This document shows positions 1-6,768 of a stretch of 11,033 nt of DNA, in pieces. The stretch is taken from assembly GCA_900548125.1 (NCBI GenBank), contig URJN01000047.1, positions 1 through 11,033 on the forward strand, read 5' to 3'. Source of the DNA: an uncultured Eubacteriales bacterium (lineage in GTDB: Bacteria > Bacillota > Clostridia > Christensenellales > Aristaeellaceae). Each line of letters opens with the position of its first letter. Positions within the stretch are counted from its first letter, which is position 1. The notes under the pieces were generated by a model. That model was given only the letters and a program-made list of their open reading frames with translations, was not told where the DNA came from and ran no database searches. The position numbers and the translations under genes are program-made.

Positions 1-120
1 GGAGGGCTGCGTTTTTATATCACCGGAAGATTCGGTGATGCAAAGAAGGGATTGAACCTCAGCTTATTGACAGGTGTTGGGACAGCGTCCCAAGCGTTCC
101 CTTTTGCGTTTTAAGGAGAA
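1..120. other. Intergenic start of window with two short hairpins
   Basis: No gene was recognised here. A 7-bp stem (19-25 with 33-39, arms ATCACCG and CGGTGAT) is followed at 77-93 by another perfect 7-bp stem. A TTGACA hexamer sits at 67-72, but no -10 box is found at the right distance. The T-run at 13-17 could be the tail of a terminator cut by the window start, which cannot be confirmed. Confidence 0.4.
77..93. repeat. Short hairpin, TTGGGAC/GTCCCAA (motif H, copy 1)
   Basis: This is a perfect 7-bp stem (77-83 with 87-93) with a 3-base loop. It resembles the hairpins at 3323-3339 and 5696-5716: all have a TTGGGRC core arm, a three-base loop and a GYCCCAA arm. The flank here (GTGTT before, GCGTT after) mirrors the flank of the copy at 3323 (GCGTT before, GTGTT after). 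It is probably a small dispersed intergenic hairpin repeat. Confidence 0.45.
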
Positions 121-126
121 ATGGAC

Positions 127-294
127 GTGAATTTTCAGGCGAATATGGTTCCGGGCATTTGCGCGATGCTCGTCGGCGCGCTGCTCACCTTCGGCGCGGG
201 CAGGCTCTGCCGGAAGGAGAAGGATATCCCGCAGGTCAAGCTCATCGGCGTAGGGCTTGTCGTCATCGGTGCGCTGACGGTGTTTTTGGTGTAA
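127..294 (+). CDS. Possible small two-helix membrane protein
   Basis: A 55-codon frame that does not resemble a family I can name. It has two hydrophobic stretches, about residues 8-25 (VPGICAMLVGALLTFGAG) and 38-55, joined by a short charged loop containing RLCRKEKD and PQVK; this is a helical-hairpin layout with the second helix running to the C-terminus. The start is uncertain. An AAGGAG ribosome site at 113-118 lies only 2 bases before an in-frame ATG at 121 but 8 bases before GTG 127, so GTG is preferred; starting at 121 would give 57 residues. It precedes valS on the same strand but is separated from it by an inverted-repeat element, so shared transcription is unclear. Function is unknown, and it could still be chance coding. 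Confidence 0.5.
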   Translation: MNFQANMVPGICAMLVGALLTFGAGRLCRKEKDIPQVKLIGVGLVVIGALTVFLV

Positions 295-299
295 ATATC

Positions 300-409
300 G
301 CCCTCTCCGTCTGCTTCGCAGACACCTCCCCCAGAGGGAGAGGCAAGAAGGGCGCAAGAGCCTTGGCTCTCCCCCTGGGAGAGCTGACGCCGAAGGCGGC
401 TGAGAGAGC
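300..409. repeat. Large imperfect inverted-repeat element (two 48-base halves)
   Basis: Positions 300-347 and the reverse complement of 362-409 align without gaps over 48 bases, with 36 identical by hand count, separated by 14 bases. Each half contains its own hairpins: 309-314 with 318-323 and 302-308 with 337-343 in the left half; 366-373 with 377-384 and 388-391 with 395-398 in the right half. At two paired positions the inner stem differs between the halves by compensating changes, which suggests the fold is what is kept. It resembles the CTCCC/GGGAG-rich hairpin repeats common between genes in gut Clostridia (recalled family resemblance, not searched). No transposase gene is linked. It fills the gap between the small ORF and valS. 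Confidence 0.75.
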
Positions 410-453
410 TTTATCGAATCGTTAATTCAGCATAAGCGGAAAGGAATAGGATT

Positions 454-3168
454 ATGGAACAGAACAAAGCCGCAGAGATGGACAAGGTGTATAACCCGCA
501 GGCCATCGAAGGAGAGCTGTACAAGGAGTGGGAGGAGAACGGCGCGTTCAAGGCGCATCGCGTGGAGGGCAAGCAGCCCTTTACCATCGTCATGCCGCCG
601 CCGAACATCACCGGTCAGCTGCACATGGGTCATGCGATGGACGGCGTGCTTCAGGACAGCCTGACCCGCTATCACCGCATGAAGGGTGACCCGACCCTCT
701 GGCTGCCCGGCACTGACCATGCGTCCATCGCGACCGAGGTCAAGATTGTCGAAGCGATGCGCAAGGAAGGGCTGGATAAGCACGACGTCGGCCGTGAAGA
801 ATTCCTGCGCCGCGCATGGGCGTGGAAGAACGAGTACGGCGGACGCATCGTCCGTCAGACCCGCCGCATGGGCAACAGCTGCGACTGGAGCCGTGAGCGC
901 TTCACGATGGACGACGGATGCAACAAGGCGGTTGTCGAGGTCTTTAACCGCCTGTATGAAAAGGGACTGATTTACCGCGGCAACCGCATGGTCAACTGGT
1001 GCCCCTGCTGCAATACGTCCATCTCCGACGCGGAGGTTGAGTATCAGAGTCAGGAAGGACACTTCTGGCATCTGCTCTATACGGTCAAGGAGACCGGCGA
1101 GAAGCTCGAATTGGCGACCACCCGTCCGGAAACGATGCTGGGCGATACCGCCGTTGCCATCAACGGCGAGGATCCGCGCTATAAGCATCTGCATGGCTGC
1201 CATGTCATCCTGCCGCTGATGAACATCGAGATTCCGATCGTCTGCGACGAGCATGCCGATATGGAAAAGGGCACCGGCGTCGTGAAGATTACTCCGGCGC
1301 ATGACCCGAACGACTTTGAAGTCGGTCAGCGTCATGATCTGCCCGTCGTCCGCGTCTTTACCTATGACGGTCATATGACCGGCGCGAAGGAGAAGGCGGA
1401 GAACGACGCGCTGTTTGCAAGCGGCAAGGCGACCGTCGGCGAGCCGCGCGTGCTCGACTGCGGCAAGTATGCCGGCATGACGACGATGGAAGCCCGCAAG
1501 GCAATCGTCAAGGATCTCGAAGAGGGCGGCTACCTCAAGAGCGTCGAGCCGCTGGCGCATGAGGTCGGCACCTGCTACCGCTGCCACACGACCATCGAGC
1601 CGATGGTCTCCAAGCAGTGGTTTGTGAAGATGGAGCCGCTGGCAAAGCCTGCCGTCGAGTGCGTTAGAAACGGCGAGGTTCGCTTCGTGCCGGAGCGTTT
1701 TGCCAAGAACTATATGACGTGGATGGAGAATATCCGCGACTGGTGCATCTCCCGTCAGCTCTGGTGGGGTCATCGCATTCCGGCGTGGTACTGCGACGAC
1801 TGCGGCGAGATTATCGTTGCCCGCGAAACGCCGACCGTCTGCCCCAAGTGTGGCTGCACGCATCTGGCGCAGGACGAGGACGTTCTGGATACCTGGTTCT
1901 CCTCCGCGCTGTGGCCCTTCTCCACGCTCGGCTGGCCGGACAAGACGGAGGATTTGGCGTATTTCTACCCGACCAGCGTGCTGGTTACGGGCTATGACAT
2001 CATCTTCTTCTGGGTTGCCCGCATGATCTTCTCGGGCATCGAGCAGATGGGCAAGCCGCCGTTCCATACGGTGCTGATTCACGGTCTGGTGCGCGATGCG
2101 CAGGGACGCAAGATGAGCAAGTCGCTGGGCAACGGCGTCGATCCGCTGGAGATCATCGACCAATACGGCGCGGACGCGCTGCGCTTCTCGCTGGTCATGG
2201 GCGTCAGCCCGGGAAACGACATGCGTTTCTCCACCGACAAGGTCGAGTCTGCGCGTAACTTTGCCAACAAGATTTGGAACGCGAGCCGCTTTGTGCTGAT
2301 GAACATGGGCGACGAGGCGGAGGAGCTGGAGGGCAAGACGCTTTCCACTGCCGATAAGTGGATTCTGACCCGACTGAATGAAACCATCCGCGAGGTCAGC
2401 GGACACTTTGAGGAGTATGACCTCGGTCTGGCGGCGCAGAAGATTTATGACTTTGCGTGGAGCGAGTTCTGCGACTGGTACATCGAGCTGGCGAAGGTCA
2501 GCCTGAATGGCGAAGGCCGTGCGGCGACGCTGGCGGTTCTGCGTTATGTGCTGATCAGCCTGCTCAAAATGCTGCATCCGTTTATGCCGTTCATCACCGA
2601 CGAGGTGTATCGCTACATCCCGGGCACGGAAGGCACGATTATGCTCTCCGACTGGCCGCAGGTGAAGCCGGAGCTGTCCTTTGCGGAGGAAGAGCGCGAG
2701 ATGGAAGGCATCATGGATGTCATCCGTGCGGTGCGCAACCTGCGTGCGGAGATGAACGTGTCCGTCGGACGCCGTGCGCATTTGATTGTGCGCCCGAAGA
2801 CCGGCTGGGAGCATGCCATGGAAGGCGCGGGCGAGTATTTCGGACGCCTTGCGTGGGCAAGCGGCATGGAGCTTCTCGGCAAGGACGACGAAGCACCCGC
2901 CAAGACCGTTTCCGCGGTCAGCGAGGCGGCTGAGCTGTTCATCCCGCTGGGCGATTTGGTCGATGTTGCCAAGGAAACGGCGCGTCTGACCAAGGAGCGC
3001 GACAGTGTGCAGCGCGATATCGAGCGCGGCGAGGAGAAGCTGAATAACCCGGGCTTCATCGGAAAAGCGCCGGCGCAGCTCGTCGAGCAGGAGCGTGAGA
3101 AGCTGGCGGTTTCCCGCGATAAGCTCGAAAAGCTGAATGCGCGTATCGAGGATTTGAAGAACATGTAA
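454..3168 (+). CDS. valS: Valine--tRNA ligase
   Basis: A class I aminoacyl-tRNA synthetase that charges tRNA-Val with valine in the cytoplasm and edits mischarged threonine. The 904 residues are close to the usual bacterial length. Visible landmarks are the HIGH-type motif HMGH at 57-60 (after PPPNITGQL), the CP1 editing-domain motif TTRPET at 222-227, CxxC pairs at C374/C377 and C447/C450 with C463/C466 (likely zinc-binding knuckles), the DVLDTWFSSALWPFSTLGWP signature just after them, and the KMSKS loop at 553-557. The anticodon-binding domain follows, and the last 70 or so residues form a charged coiled coil typical of the ValRS tRNA-binding arm. The ATG at 454 has an AAGGA ribosome site about 8 bases upstream. 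No T-box leader is visible upstream. The gene uses no TTA, CTA or TCA codons, so its antisense strand is open along its length. Confidence 0.98.
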   Translation: MEQNKAAEMDKVYNPQAIEGELYKEWEENGAFKAHRVEGKQPFTIVMPPPNITGQLHMGHAMDGVLQDSLTRYHRMKGDPTLWLPGTDHASIATEVKIVEAMRKEGLDKHDVGREEFLRRAWAWKNEYGGRIVRQTRRMGNSCDWSRERFTMDDGCNKAVVEVFNRLYEKGLIYRGNRMVNWCPCCNTSISDAEVEYQSQEGHFWHLLYTVKETGEKLELATTRPETMLGDTAVAINGEDPRYKHLHGCHVILPLMNIEIPIVCDEHADMEKGTGVVKITPAHDPNDFEVGQRHDLPVVRVFTYDGHMTGAKEKAENDALFASGKATVGEPRVLDCGKYAGMTTMEARKAIVKDLEEGGYLKSVEPLAHEVGTCYRCHTTIEPMVSKQWFVKMEPLAKPAVECVRNGEVRFVPERFAKNYMTWMENIRDWCISRQLWWGHRIPAWYCDDCGEIIVARETPTVCPKCGCTHLAQDEDVLDTWFSSALWPFSTLGWPDKTEDLAYFYPTSVLVTGYDIIFFWVARMIFSGIEQMGKPPFHTVLIHGLVRDAQGRKMSKSLGNGVDPLEIIDQYGADALRFSLVMGVSPGNDMRFSTDKVESARNFANKIWNASRFVLMNMGDEAEELEGKTLSTADKWILTRLNETIREVSGHFEEYDLGLAAQKIYDFAWSEFCDWYIELAKVSLNGEGRAATLAVLRYVLISLLKMLHPFMPFITDEVYRYIPGTEGTIMLSDWPQVKPELSFAEEEREMEGIMDVIRAVRNLRAEMNVSVGRRAHLIVRPKTGWEHAMEGAGEYFGRLAWASGMELLGKDDEAPAKTVSAVSEAAELFIPLGDLVDVAKETARLTKERDSVQRDIERGEEKLNNPGFIGKAPAQLVEQEREKLAVSRDKLEKLNARIEDLKNM

Positions 3169-3171
3169 ATC

Positions 3172-3214
3172 AAGAGGGGCTGTTGGGCGATTCGGGCTTG
3201 ACAACCCCTCTTTC
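3172..3214 (+). terminator. Rho-independent terminator of valS
   Basis: It starts 4 bases after the valS stop. An 8-bp stem AAGAGGGG (3172-3179) pairs with CCCCTCTT (3205-3212) and extends by three more pairs (3181-3183 with 3201-3203) beyond one mismatch. The T-tract is short (TTT then C), so termination may be incomplete and some valS transcripts may read on into folC. Confidence 0.65.
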
Positions 3215-3227
3215 TATGGCTTATAAA
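3198..3227 (+). promoter_or_regulatory. Housekeeping promoter for folC-rsmH
   Basis: A perfect -35 box TTGACA (3198-3203) and a -10 box TATAAA (3222-3227) are 18 bases apart, as expected for the vegetative sigma factor. The -35 box lies inside the loop and 3' arm of the valS terminator. Transcription would start near 3233-3235, leaving a leader of about 140 bases before the folC start. Confidence 0.65.
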
Positions 3228-3232
3228 AAGAA

Positions 3233-3347
3233 GGTAAAAAAGTGCTTGAAAAAACCGATGGAATCGGTTCAGGACTTTTTACCGCAAAATCAGCCGGAGC
3301 GAAAGAGGAATGGCTGAATGCGTTGGGGCAAAGCCCCAAGTGTTTTT
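3233..3347 (+). promoter_or_regulatory. Structured leader of folC with terminator-like last hairpin
   Basis: Three hairpins follow in order. First, a long near-palindrome (3233-3283): GGT plus an A-run pairs with a T-run plus ACC, and the inner stem is AACCGAT/ATCGGTT (3253-3259 with 3263-3269). Second, TCAGCC/GGCTGA (3290-3295 with 3312-3317). Third, TTGGGGC/GCCCCAA (3323-3329 with 3333-3339), followed by TG and five T. The last could act as an intrinsic terminator 29 bases before the folC start, or could merely be a copy of dispersed hairpin motif H. No known riboswitch class was recognised, and it does not look like the tetrahydrofolate riboswitch. Function as an attenuator is inference. 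Confidence 0.45.
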
Positions 3348-3375
3348 CAGAAACAAGCCAAGGGAGGTGCTTTCC

Positions 3376-4665
3376 GTGACTGAACAGGAAGCAATCGAAA
3401 AAATCCACAGTGTCTATCCGACCGGAACGAAAAACGGTCTTGAAAATATGCGCAGCCTGATGGAAAAACTCGGCAATCCGCAGGAGCGGCTGACCATGGT
3501 GCATGTCGCGGGAACGAACGGCAAGGGTTCCTGCTGCGCGATGATTGAGCGCGTCCTTCGTGCGGCGGGCTGCCATACCGGACTGTATACATCGCCGTAT
3601 ATCGAGGTCTATAATGAACGCATTCGGCTGGACGGCGTGCCCGTCAGCGGAGAAAAGCTCGCCGCGCTCGTCGAAAAGGTCTGGCACGCGGTGCAGGCGT
3701 GCGAAAAAGAAAACGTGCATGTCACCGAGTTTGAGCTGGGAACGGCGCTTGCGTTCACCTGCTTTGCGGAAGAAAAGGTGGATGTCGCCGTCATAGAGGT
3801 CGGCTTGGGCGGCAGGCTCGATCCGACGAATATCATCCATCCCGCGGTCAGCGTCATTACCGAGGTCGGCATGGACCATATGAAGATTCTCGGCAATACG
3901 CTTTCGGAAATCGCTCTGGAAAAGGCGGGCATCATGAAGCGCGGCGTTCCGGTCGTCCTCGGGCGGCAGGAAAAGGAAGCGCGCGGCGTGCTGCTGGCGG
4001 CGGCGAAGGGGCTTGACCTGCCGGTCATCGAGCTGACCGCCGAAAACATCCGCGAGGAGCAGAAGCAGATCACGTTTGACGTCGCGTTTGAAAATGTAAA
4101 GCTCCCGAATCTGAAGGTATCACTCTGCGGACGCCATCAGGCGGACAACGCCTGCGCTGCACTGGGCGCGCTGCTGACGCTCAAAAAGAAGGGATTTCGG
4201 GTGACGGAGGACGCCATTCGCCGCGGCATGGCGGATGTGCATTGGCCCGGGCGGTTAGAGTATTTCGGGCGCGTGCTGCTGGACGGCGCACACAATGACC
4301 CCGGCGTCCGCGCGCTGTGCGCCTATCTGGATAAGTGGATGCCGAAGGAAAAGACAGTGCTGGTCAGCGCGATGATGCGCGACAAGGAAACCGTCAAGAT
4401 GTGTCAGCGGCTGGCAAGCCGCGTGCATAGCGTGGTCTGCACGCAGCCGAGCATTCCGCGCGCGATGCCTGCCGACGAGCTGGCGGGCGAGTTTGAAGCG
4501 TGCGGCGTGCGCACATACGCATGCCCCAGCCCGTCGGACGCGCTGGAGGAGGCCCGCAGGCTTGCCGGACCGGAGGGCAATGTCGTCTGTGCCGGTTCGC
4601 TGTATTTGATTGGAGAGGTGCGCACGCTGCTGCGCCATGAAAAGGAGTTTGCTCATGTCATTTGA
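3376..4665 (+). CDS. folC: Bifunctional folylpolyglutamate synthase / dihydrofolate synthase
   Basis: A cytoplasmic Mur-ligase-type enzyme that uses ATP to add glutamate to dihydropteroate or folates. The GTG start at 3376 gives 429 residues, normal for FolC. It is chosen because AGGGAGG (3361-3367) lies 8 bases upstream; an in-frame ATG at 3310 would instead translate through a hairpin and add 22 residues unlike the family. The P-loop AGTNGKGS is at 45-52, followed by TSPYIEVYNERIRLDG (72-87), EVGLGGRLDPTN (141-152), GMDHMKILGNTLSEIALEKAGIMK (165-188, with the lysine that is carbamylated in the family), GRHQADNA (252-259) and the C-terminal-domain motif LLDGAHNDPG (301-310). It lies directly downstream of valS, a common pairing in Bacilli and Clostridia, and its end overlaps the rsmH start by 11 bases, so the two are probably translationally coupled. 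Confidence 0.96.
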   Translation: MTEQEAIEKIHSVYPTGTKNGLENMRSLMEKLGNPQERLTMVHVAGTNGKGSCCAMIERVLRAAGCHTGLYTSPYIEVYNERIRLDGVPVSGEKLAALVEKVWHAVQACEKENVHVTEFELGTALAFTCFAEEKVDVAVIEVGLGGRLDPTNIIHPAVSVITEVGMDHMKILGNTLSEIALEKAGIMKRGVPVVLGRQEKEARGVLLAAAKGLDLPVIELTAENIREEQKQITFDVAFENVKLPNLKVSLCGRHQADNACAALGALLTLKKKGFRVTEDAIRRGMADVHWPGRLEYFGRVLLDGAHNDPGVRALCAYLDKWMPKEKTVLVSAMMRDKETVKMCQRLASRVHSVVCTQPSIPRAMPADELAGEFEACGVRTYACPSPSDALEEARRLAGPEGNVVCAGSLYLIGEVRTLLRHEKEFAHVI

Positions 4666-5602
4666 ACATGTGAGCGTCATGCTCATGCCCACGGTGGATA
4701 TGCTGAACGTCCGCGAGGGCGGCATTTATGTAGACGGAACGCTCGGCGGCGGCGGACACAGCGCGGAGATTCTGCGCCGCCTGAACGGAACAGGTCATCT
4801 GTACGGTATTGACCGCGACAACGACGCGCTTGCCGCGGCGACGGAAAGGCTCGGCGCGGCGGGCAATTTTACCGCCGTGAAGGGCAATTTTCACGATGTC
4901 CGTGCGCTGCTTGCCGAGCGCGGCGTGGAGAAGATCGACGGCATGATGATTGACCTCGGCGTGAGCAGCTATCAGCTGGATACCGCCGAGCGTGGCTTTT
5001 CCTATCATGCCGACGCGCCGCTGGATATGCGCATGGATCAGGATCAAACCCTGACGGCGCGGGAAATCGTCAACACATGGAGTGCGGAGGAGATTGCACG
5101 TATTCTGCGCGAGTATTCGGAGGAGAAATGGGCGGTGCGCATTGCCCAGATCATCTGCGAGCATCGCGACCAAAAGCCGCTGGAAACGACGAGCGATTTG
5201 GTTGCGTGCGTGGATGCAGCGATTCCCAAAAAGGTGCGCATGCAGGACAACGGGCACAGTGCCCGCCGCACGTTTCAAGCACTCCGCATTGCGGTCAACG
5301 ACGAGCTGGATCCGCTGAAAAAGGCACTGGAGGACATGGTGGATTTACTGAATCCGGGCGGACACATCGCCGTACTGACCTTCCATTCTCTGGAGGACAG
5401 GATTGTCAAGCAGACCTTCCGAAGGCTGGCGAATCCCTGCACCTGCCCGCCGAAGATACCGGTCTGCATCTGCGGCAAGAAGCCCATTGTCCGCGTATTG
5501 GGCGGGGGCGGCGTGAAACCGGACAAGGAAGAGGTTGAGCGGAATCCGCGTTCCCGAAGTGCGATGCTCCGCGGATGCGAAAAGCTGGGGAAGCAGGAAT
5601 AA
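4655..5602 (+). CDS. rsmH: 16S rRNA (cytosine-1402-N4)-methyltransferase
   Basis: RsmH (MraW) uses S-adenosylmethionine to methylate N4 of C1402 in the decoding centre of 16S rRNA. The 315 residues are a normal length. The SAM-binding loop DGTLGGGGHS is at 27-36, the signature MIDLGVSSYQLD at 98-109 is followed by RGFSYHADAPLDMRMD (113-128), and NPGGHIAVLTFHSLEDR spans 233-249. A Cys cluster near the C-terminus (C262, C264, C271, C273) is typical of Firmicute RsmH. The start is the ATG at 4655, with AAGGAG (4642-4647) 7 bases upstream inside the folC end. Usually this gene opens the dcw cell-wall cluster (mraZ-rsmH-ftsL); here neither neighbour is present and a strong terminator follows, so it travels with folC instead. 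Confidence 0.97.
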   Translation: MSFEHVSVMLMPTVDMLNVREGGIYVDGTLGGGGHSAEILRRLNGTGHLYGIDRDNDALAAATERLGAAGNFTAVKGNFHDVRALLAERGVEKIDGMMIDLGVSSYQLDTAERGFSYHADAPLDMRMDQDQTLTAREIVNTWSAEEIARILREYSEEKWAVRIAQIICEHRDQKPLETTSDLVACVDAAIPKKVRMQDNGHSARRTFQALRIAVNDELDPLKKALEDMVDLLNPGGHIAVLTFHSLEDRIVKQTFRRLANPCTCPPKIPVCICGKKPIVRVLGGGGVKPDKEEVERNPRSRSAMLRGCEKLGKQE

Positions 5603-5621
5603 GGCGAAAAACAGATAGATG

Positions 5622-5664
5622 AAAAGCGAGTCTGCGTGAAAGCGGCTCGCTTTTTCGTTTTTTT
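5622..5664 (+). terminator. Strong rho-independent terminator of folC-rsmH
   Basis: A perfect 9-bp stem, AAAAGCGAG (5622-5630) with CTCGCTTTT (5646-5654), runs into a T-tract of five T, CG and seven T ending at 5664. It starts 20 bases after the rsmH stop and closes the transcript before repeat R1. Confidence 0.85.
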
Positions 5665-5674
5665 GGGGACCTTA

Positions 5675-5768
5675 GGGGGTTACGTTAGGGGTTACGCTTG
5701 GGGCTTTGCCCCAAGCCCCAGCAGGGAACTTGTTCCCTGCACCCTTTCTTCGCTTCGCGGTGGTTTAA
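5675..5768. repeat. Intergenic hairpin repeat R1 (inverted relative to R2 and R3)
   Basis: It starts GGGGGTTACG, then has a perfect 9-bp hairpin (5696-5704 with 5708-5716), a second perfect 9-bp hairpin (5721-5729 with 5732-5740), and ends CGCTTCGCGG followed by TGGTTT. Its reverse complement has the same order of parts as R2 (7942) and R3 (8119): the ends match closely, while the hairpin arms differ in sequence but stay paired. The remaining bases to the gpr start (5769-5851) show only a ribosome site and no convincing promoter. Confidence 0.7.
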
Positions 5769-5851
5769 ACAAGGGTTTTTGGGGCAAGGATGGGTACATA
5801 TTTCGGGAAAAACCGCACAGAATACCGTTTAGAAGTTAAAGGGGAGTTATC

Positions 5852-6751
5852 ATGAGAGCGAAATGGACGGACTTAGCGGTCGAAGCATGCGGCAGCGCAT
5901 CGAAATCAGATACGGAACAGTTAGCATGCGGTATAGAGCGGCTGACGGTACGGATTGACAGCGAACGTGACGCGCAGGCGATGGGCAGACCCTGCGGCGT
6001 CTATGTGACCCTAACCTGCCCGCAGACGATGAGCATCGCCCTTAAAACGCGGCAGGCATTGGCGCGTGAGCTGGCTATGACACTGAGAAGCATGTTGCCC
6101 AAGGCGCGGCAAAGCATTCTCGTTGTCGGCTTAGGCAACCGAAATGTGACGCCGGATTCGCTTGGACCGCGCACGGCAGAGCGCATTTTGGTCACGCGGC
6201 ACATGGCGGAATGTCTGCCGGAGGACATGGCGCAGAGCATGGCGAGCGTCAGCGCGGCGGCGCCCGGGGTTCTGGGCGTGACGGGTATGGAAACGGTGGA
6301 GATTCTGAAAGGCATGGTTACGCATGTTCAACCGGACGCCGTCATTGCCATCGACGCGCTTGCGGCGCGAAGCTCATCGCGCATCGCCTCGACCATACAG
6401 ATTGCCGATACGGGCATCACGCCCGGTTCAGGCGTAGGCAACCACCGAAAGGCACTCAACGAGCAGACGCTCGGTGTACCGGTCATTGCGGTGGGCGTGC
6501 CGCTGGTCGTCTATGCCTCAACGATTGCGTCGGATGCGCTCTATGCGCTTGGCGGCGGCGAGATGGAGGAGGAGCGCATAGCGGCATGCGTCGAGCAGGT
6601 CGTTTCCCTCAAGCTGGGGGAAATGGTGGTGACGCCGCGAGAGGTGGATGCGCTGGTGGAGCGCATGTCGGGTGTTTTGGCGGACGGCATCAATCAGGCA
6701 CTTCAGCCGAATCTGACGAGCGCGGAGATTGCGCAGATGATGGCGCAATAG
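5852..6751 (+). CDS. gpr: Germination protease (spore protease, GPR, family A25)
   Basis: GPR degrades the small acid-soluble proteins that coat spore DNA, early in germination. It is an atypical aspartic protease. The two catalytic aspartates known in Bacillus are visible: D102 in GLGNRNVTPDSLGP and D168 in IDALAAR, 66 residues apart as in the Bacillus enzymes. Other family motifs are APGVLGVTGMETVEILKG, DTGITPGSGVGNHR (186-199) and VTPREVDALVERMSGVLADGINQAL near the end. At 299 residues it is shorter than the roughly 370 of Bacillus GPR; a C-terminal region seen there is missing. The N-terminus WTDLAVEA corresponds to the Bacillus processing site, so any propeptide would be only about 7 residues. 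ATG 5852 follows GGGGAG by 5 bases. It is followed after 17 bases by dacF. A forespore sigma F/G promoter would be expected but was not found with confidence. Confidence 0.95.
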   Translation: MRAKWTDLAVEACGSASKSDTEQLACGIERLTVRIDSERDAQAMGRPCGVYVTLTCPQTMSIALKTRQALARELAMTLRSMLPKARQSILVVGLGNRNVTPDSLGPRTAERILVTRHMAECLPEDMAQSMASVSAAAPGVLGVTGMETVEILKGMVTHVQPDAVIAIDALAARSSSRIASTIQIADTGITPGSGVGNHRKALNEQTLGVPVIAVGVPLVVYASTIASDALYALGGGEMEEERIAACVEQVVSLKLGEMVVTPREVDALVERMSGVLADGINQALQPNLTSAEIAQMMAQ

Positions 6752-6768
6752 AGCGGGGGAGGGAAAGC

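Noticed and set aside
67..72. TTGACA as a promoter for the small ORF
   Set aside because: No -10 box at the expected distance; the space is taken by a hairpin.
1..453. Possible T-box leader for valS
   Set aside because: No T-box antiterminator sequence or specifier-loop arrangement was found; the region holds a small ORF and an inverted repeat.
427..3204. A 925-codon open frame antisense to valS
   Set aside because: Its codons are exact complements of the valS codons, so it is open only because valS uses no TTA, CTA or TCA. Its product is unlike any family, while valS has all the expected motifs.
3310..3375. Upstream ATG extending folC by 22 residues
   Set aside because: It translates through a terminator-like hairpin and lacks FolC similarity; GTG 3376 has an ideal ribosome site.
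5636..5839. A 67-codon frame between rsmH and gpr
   Set aside because: It covers the rsmH terminator and repeat R1; its residues are translated hairpin.
5769..5851. Sigma F or sigma G promoter for gpr
   Set aside because: Partial -10 matches occur (CATATTT at 5797, GGGTACAT at 5792), but no -35 box at correct spacing.
6211..6768. Long upstream extension of dacF
   Set aside because: It overlaps gpr out of frame, and dacF has its own ribosome site and signal peptide at 6769.
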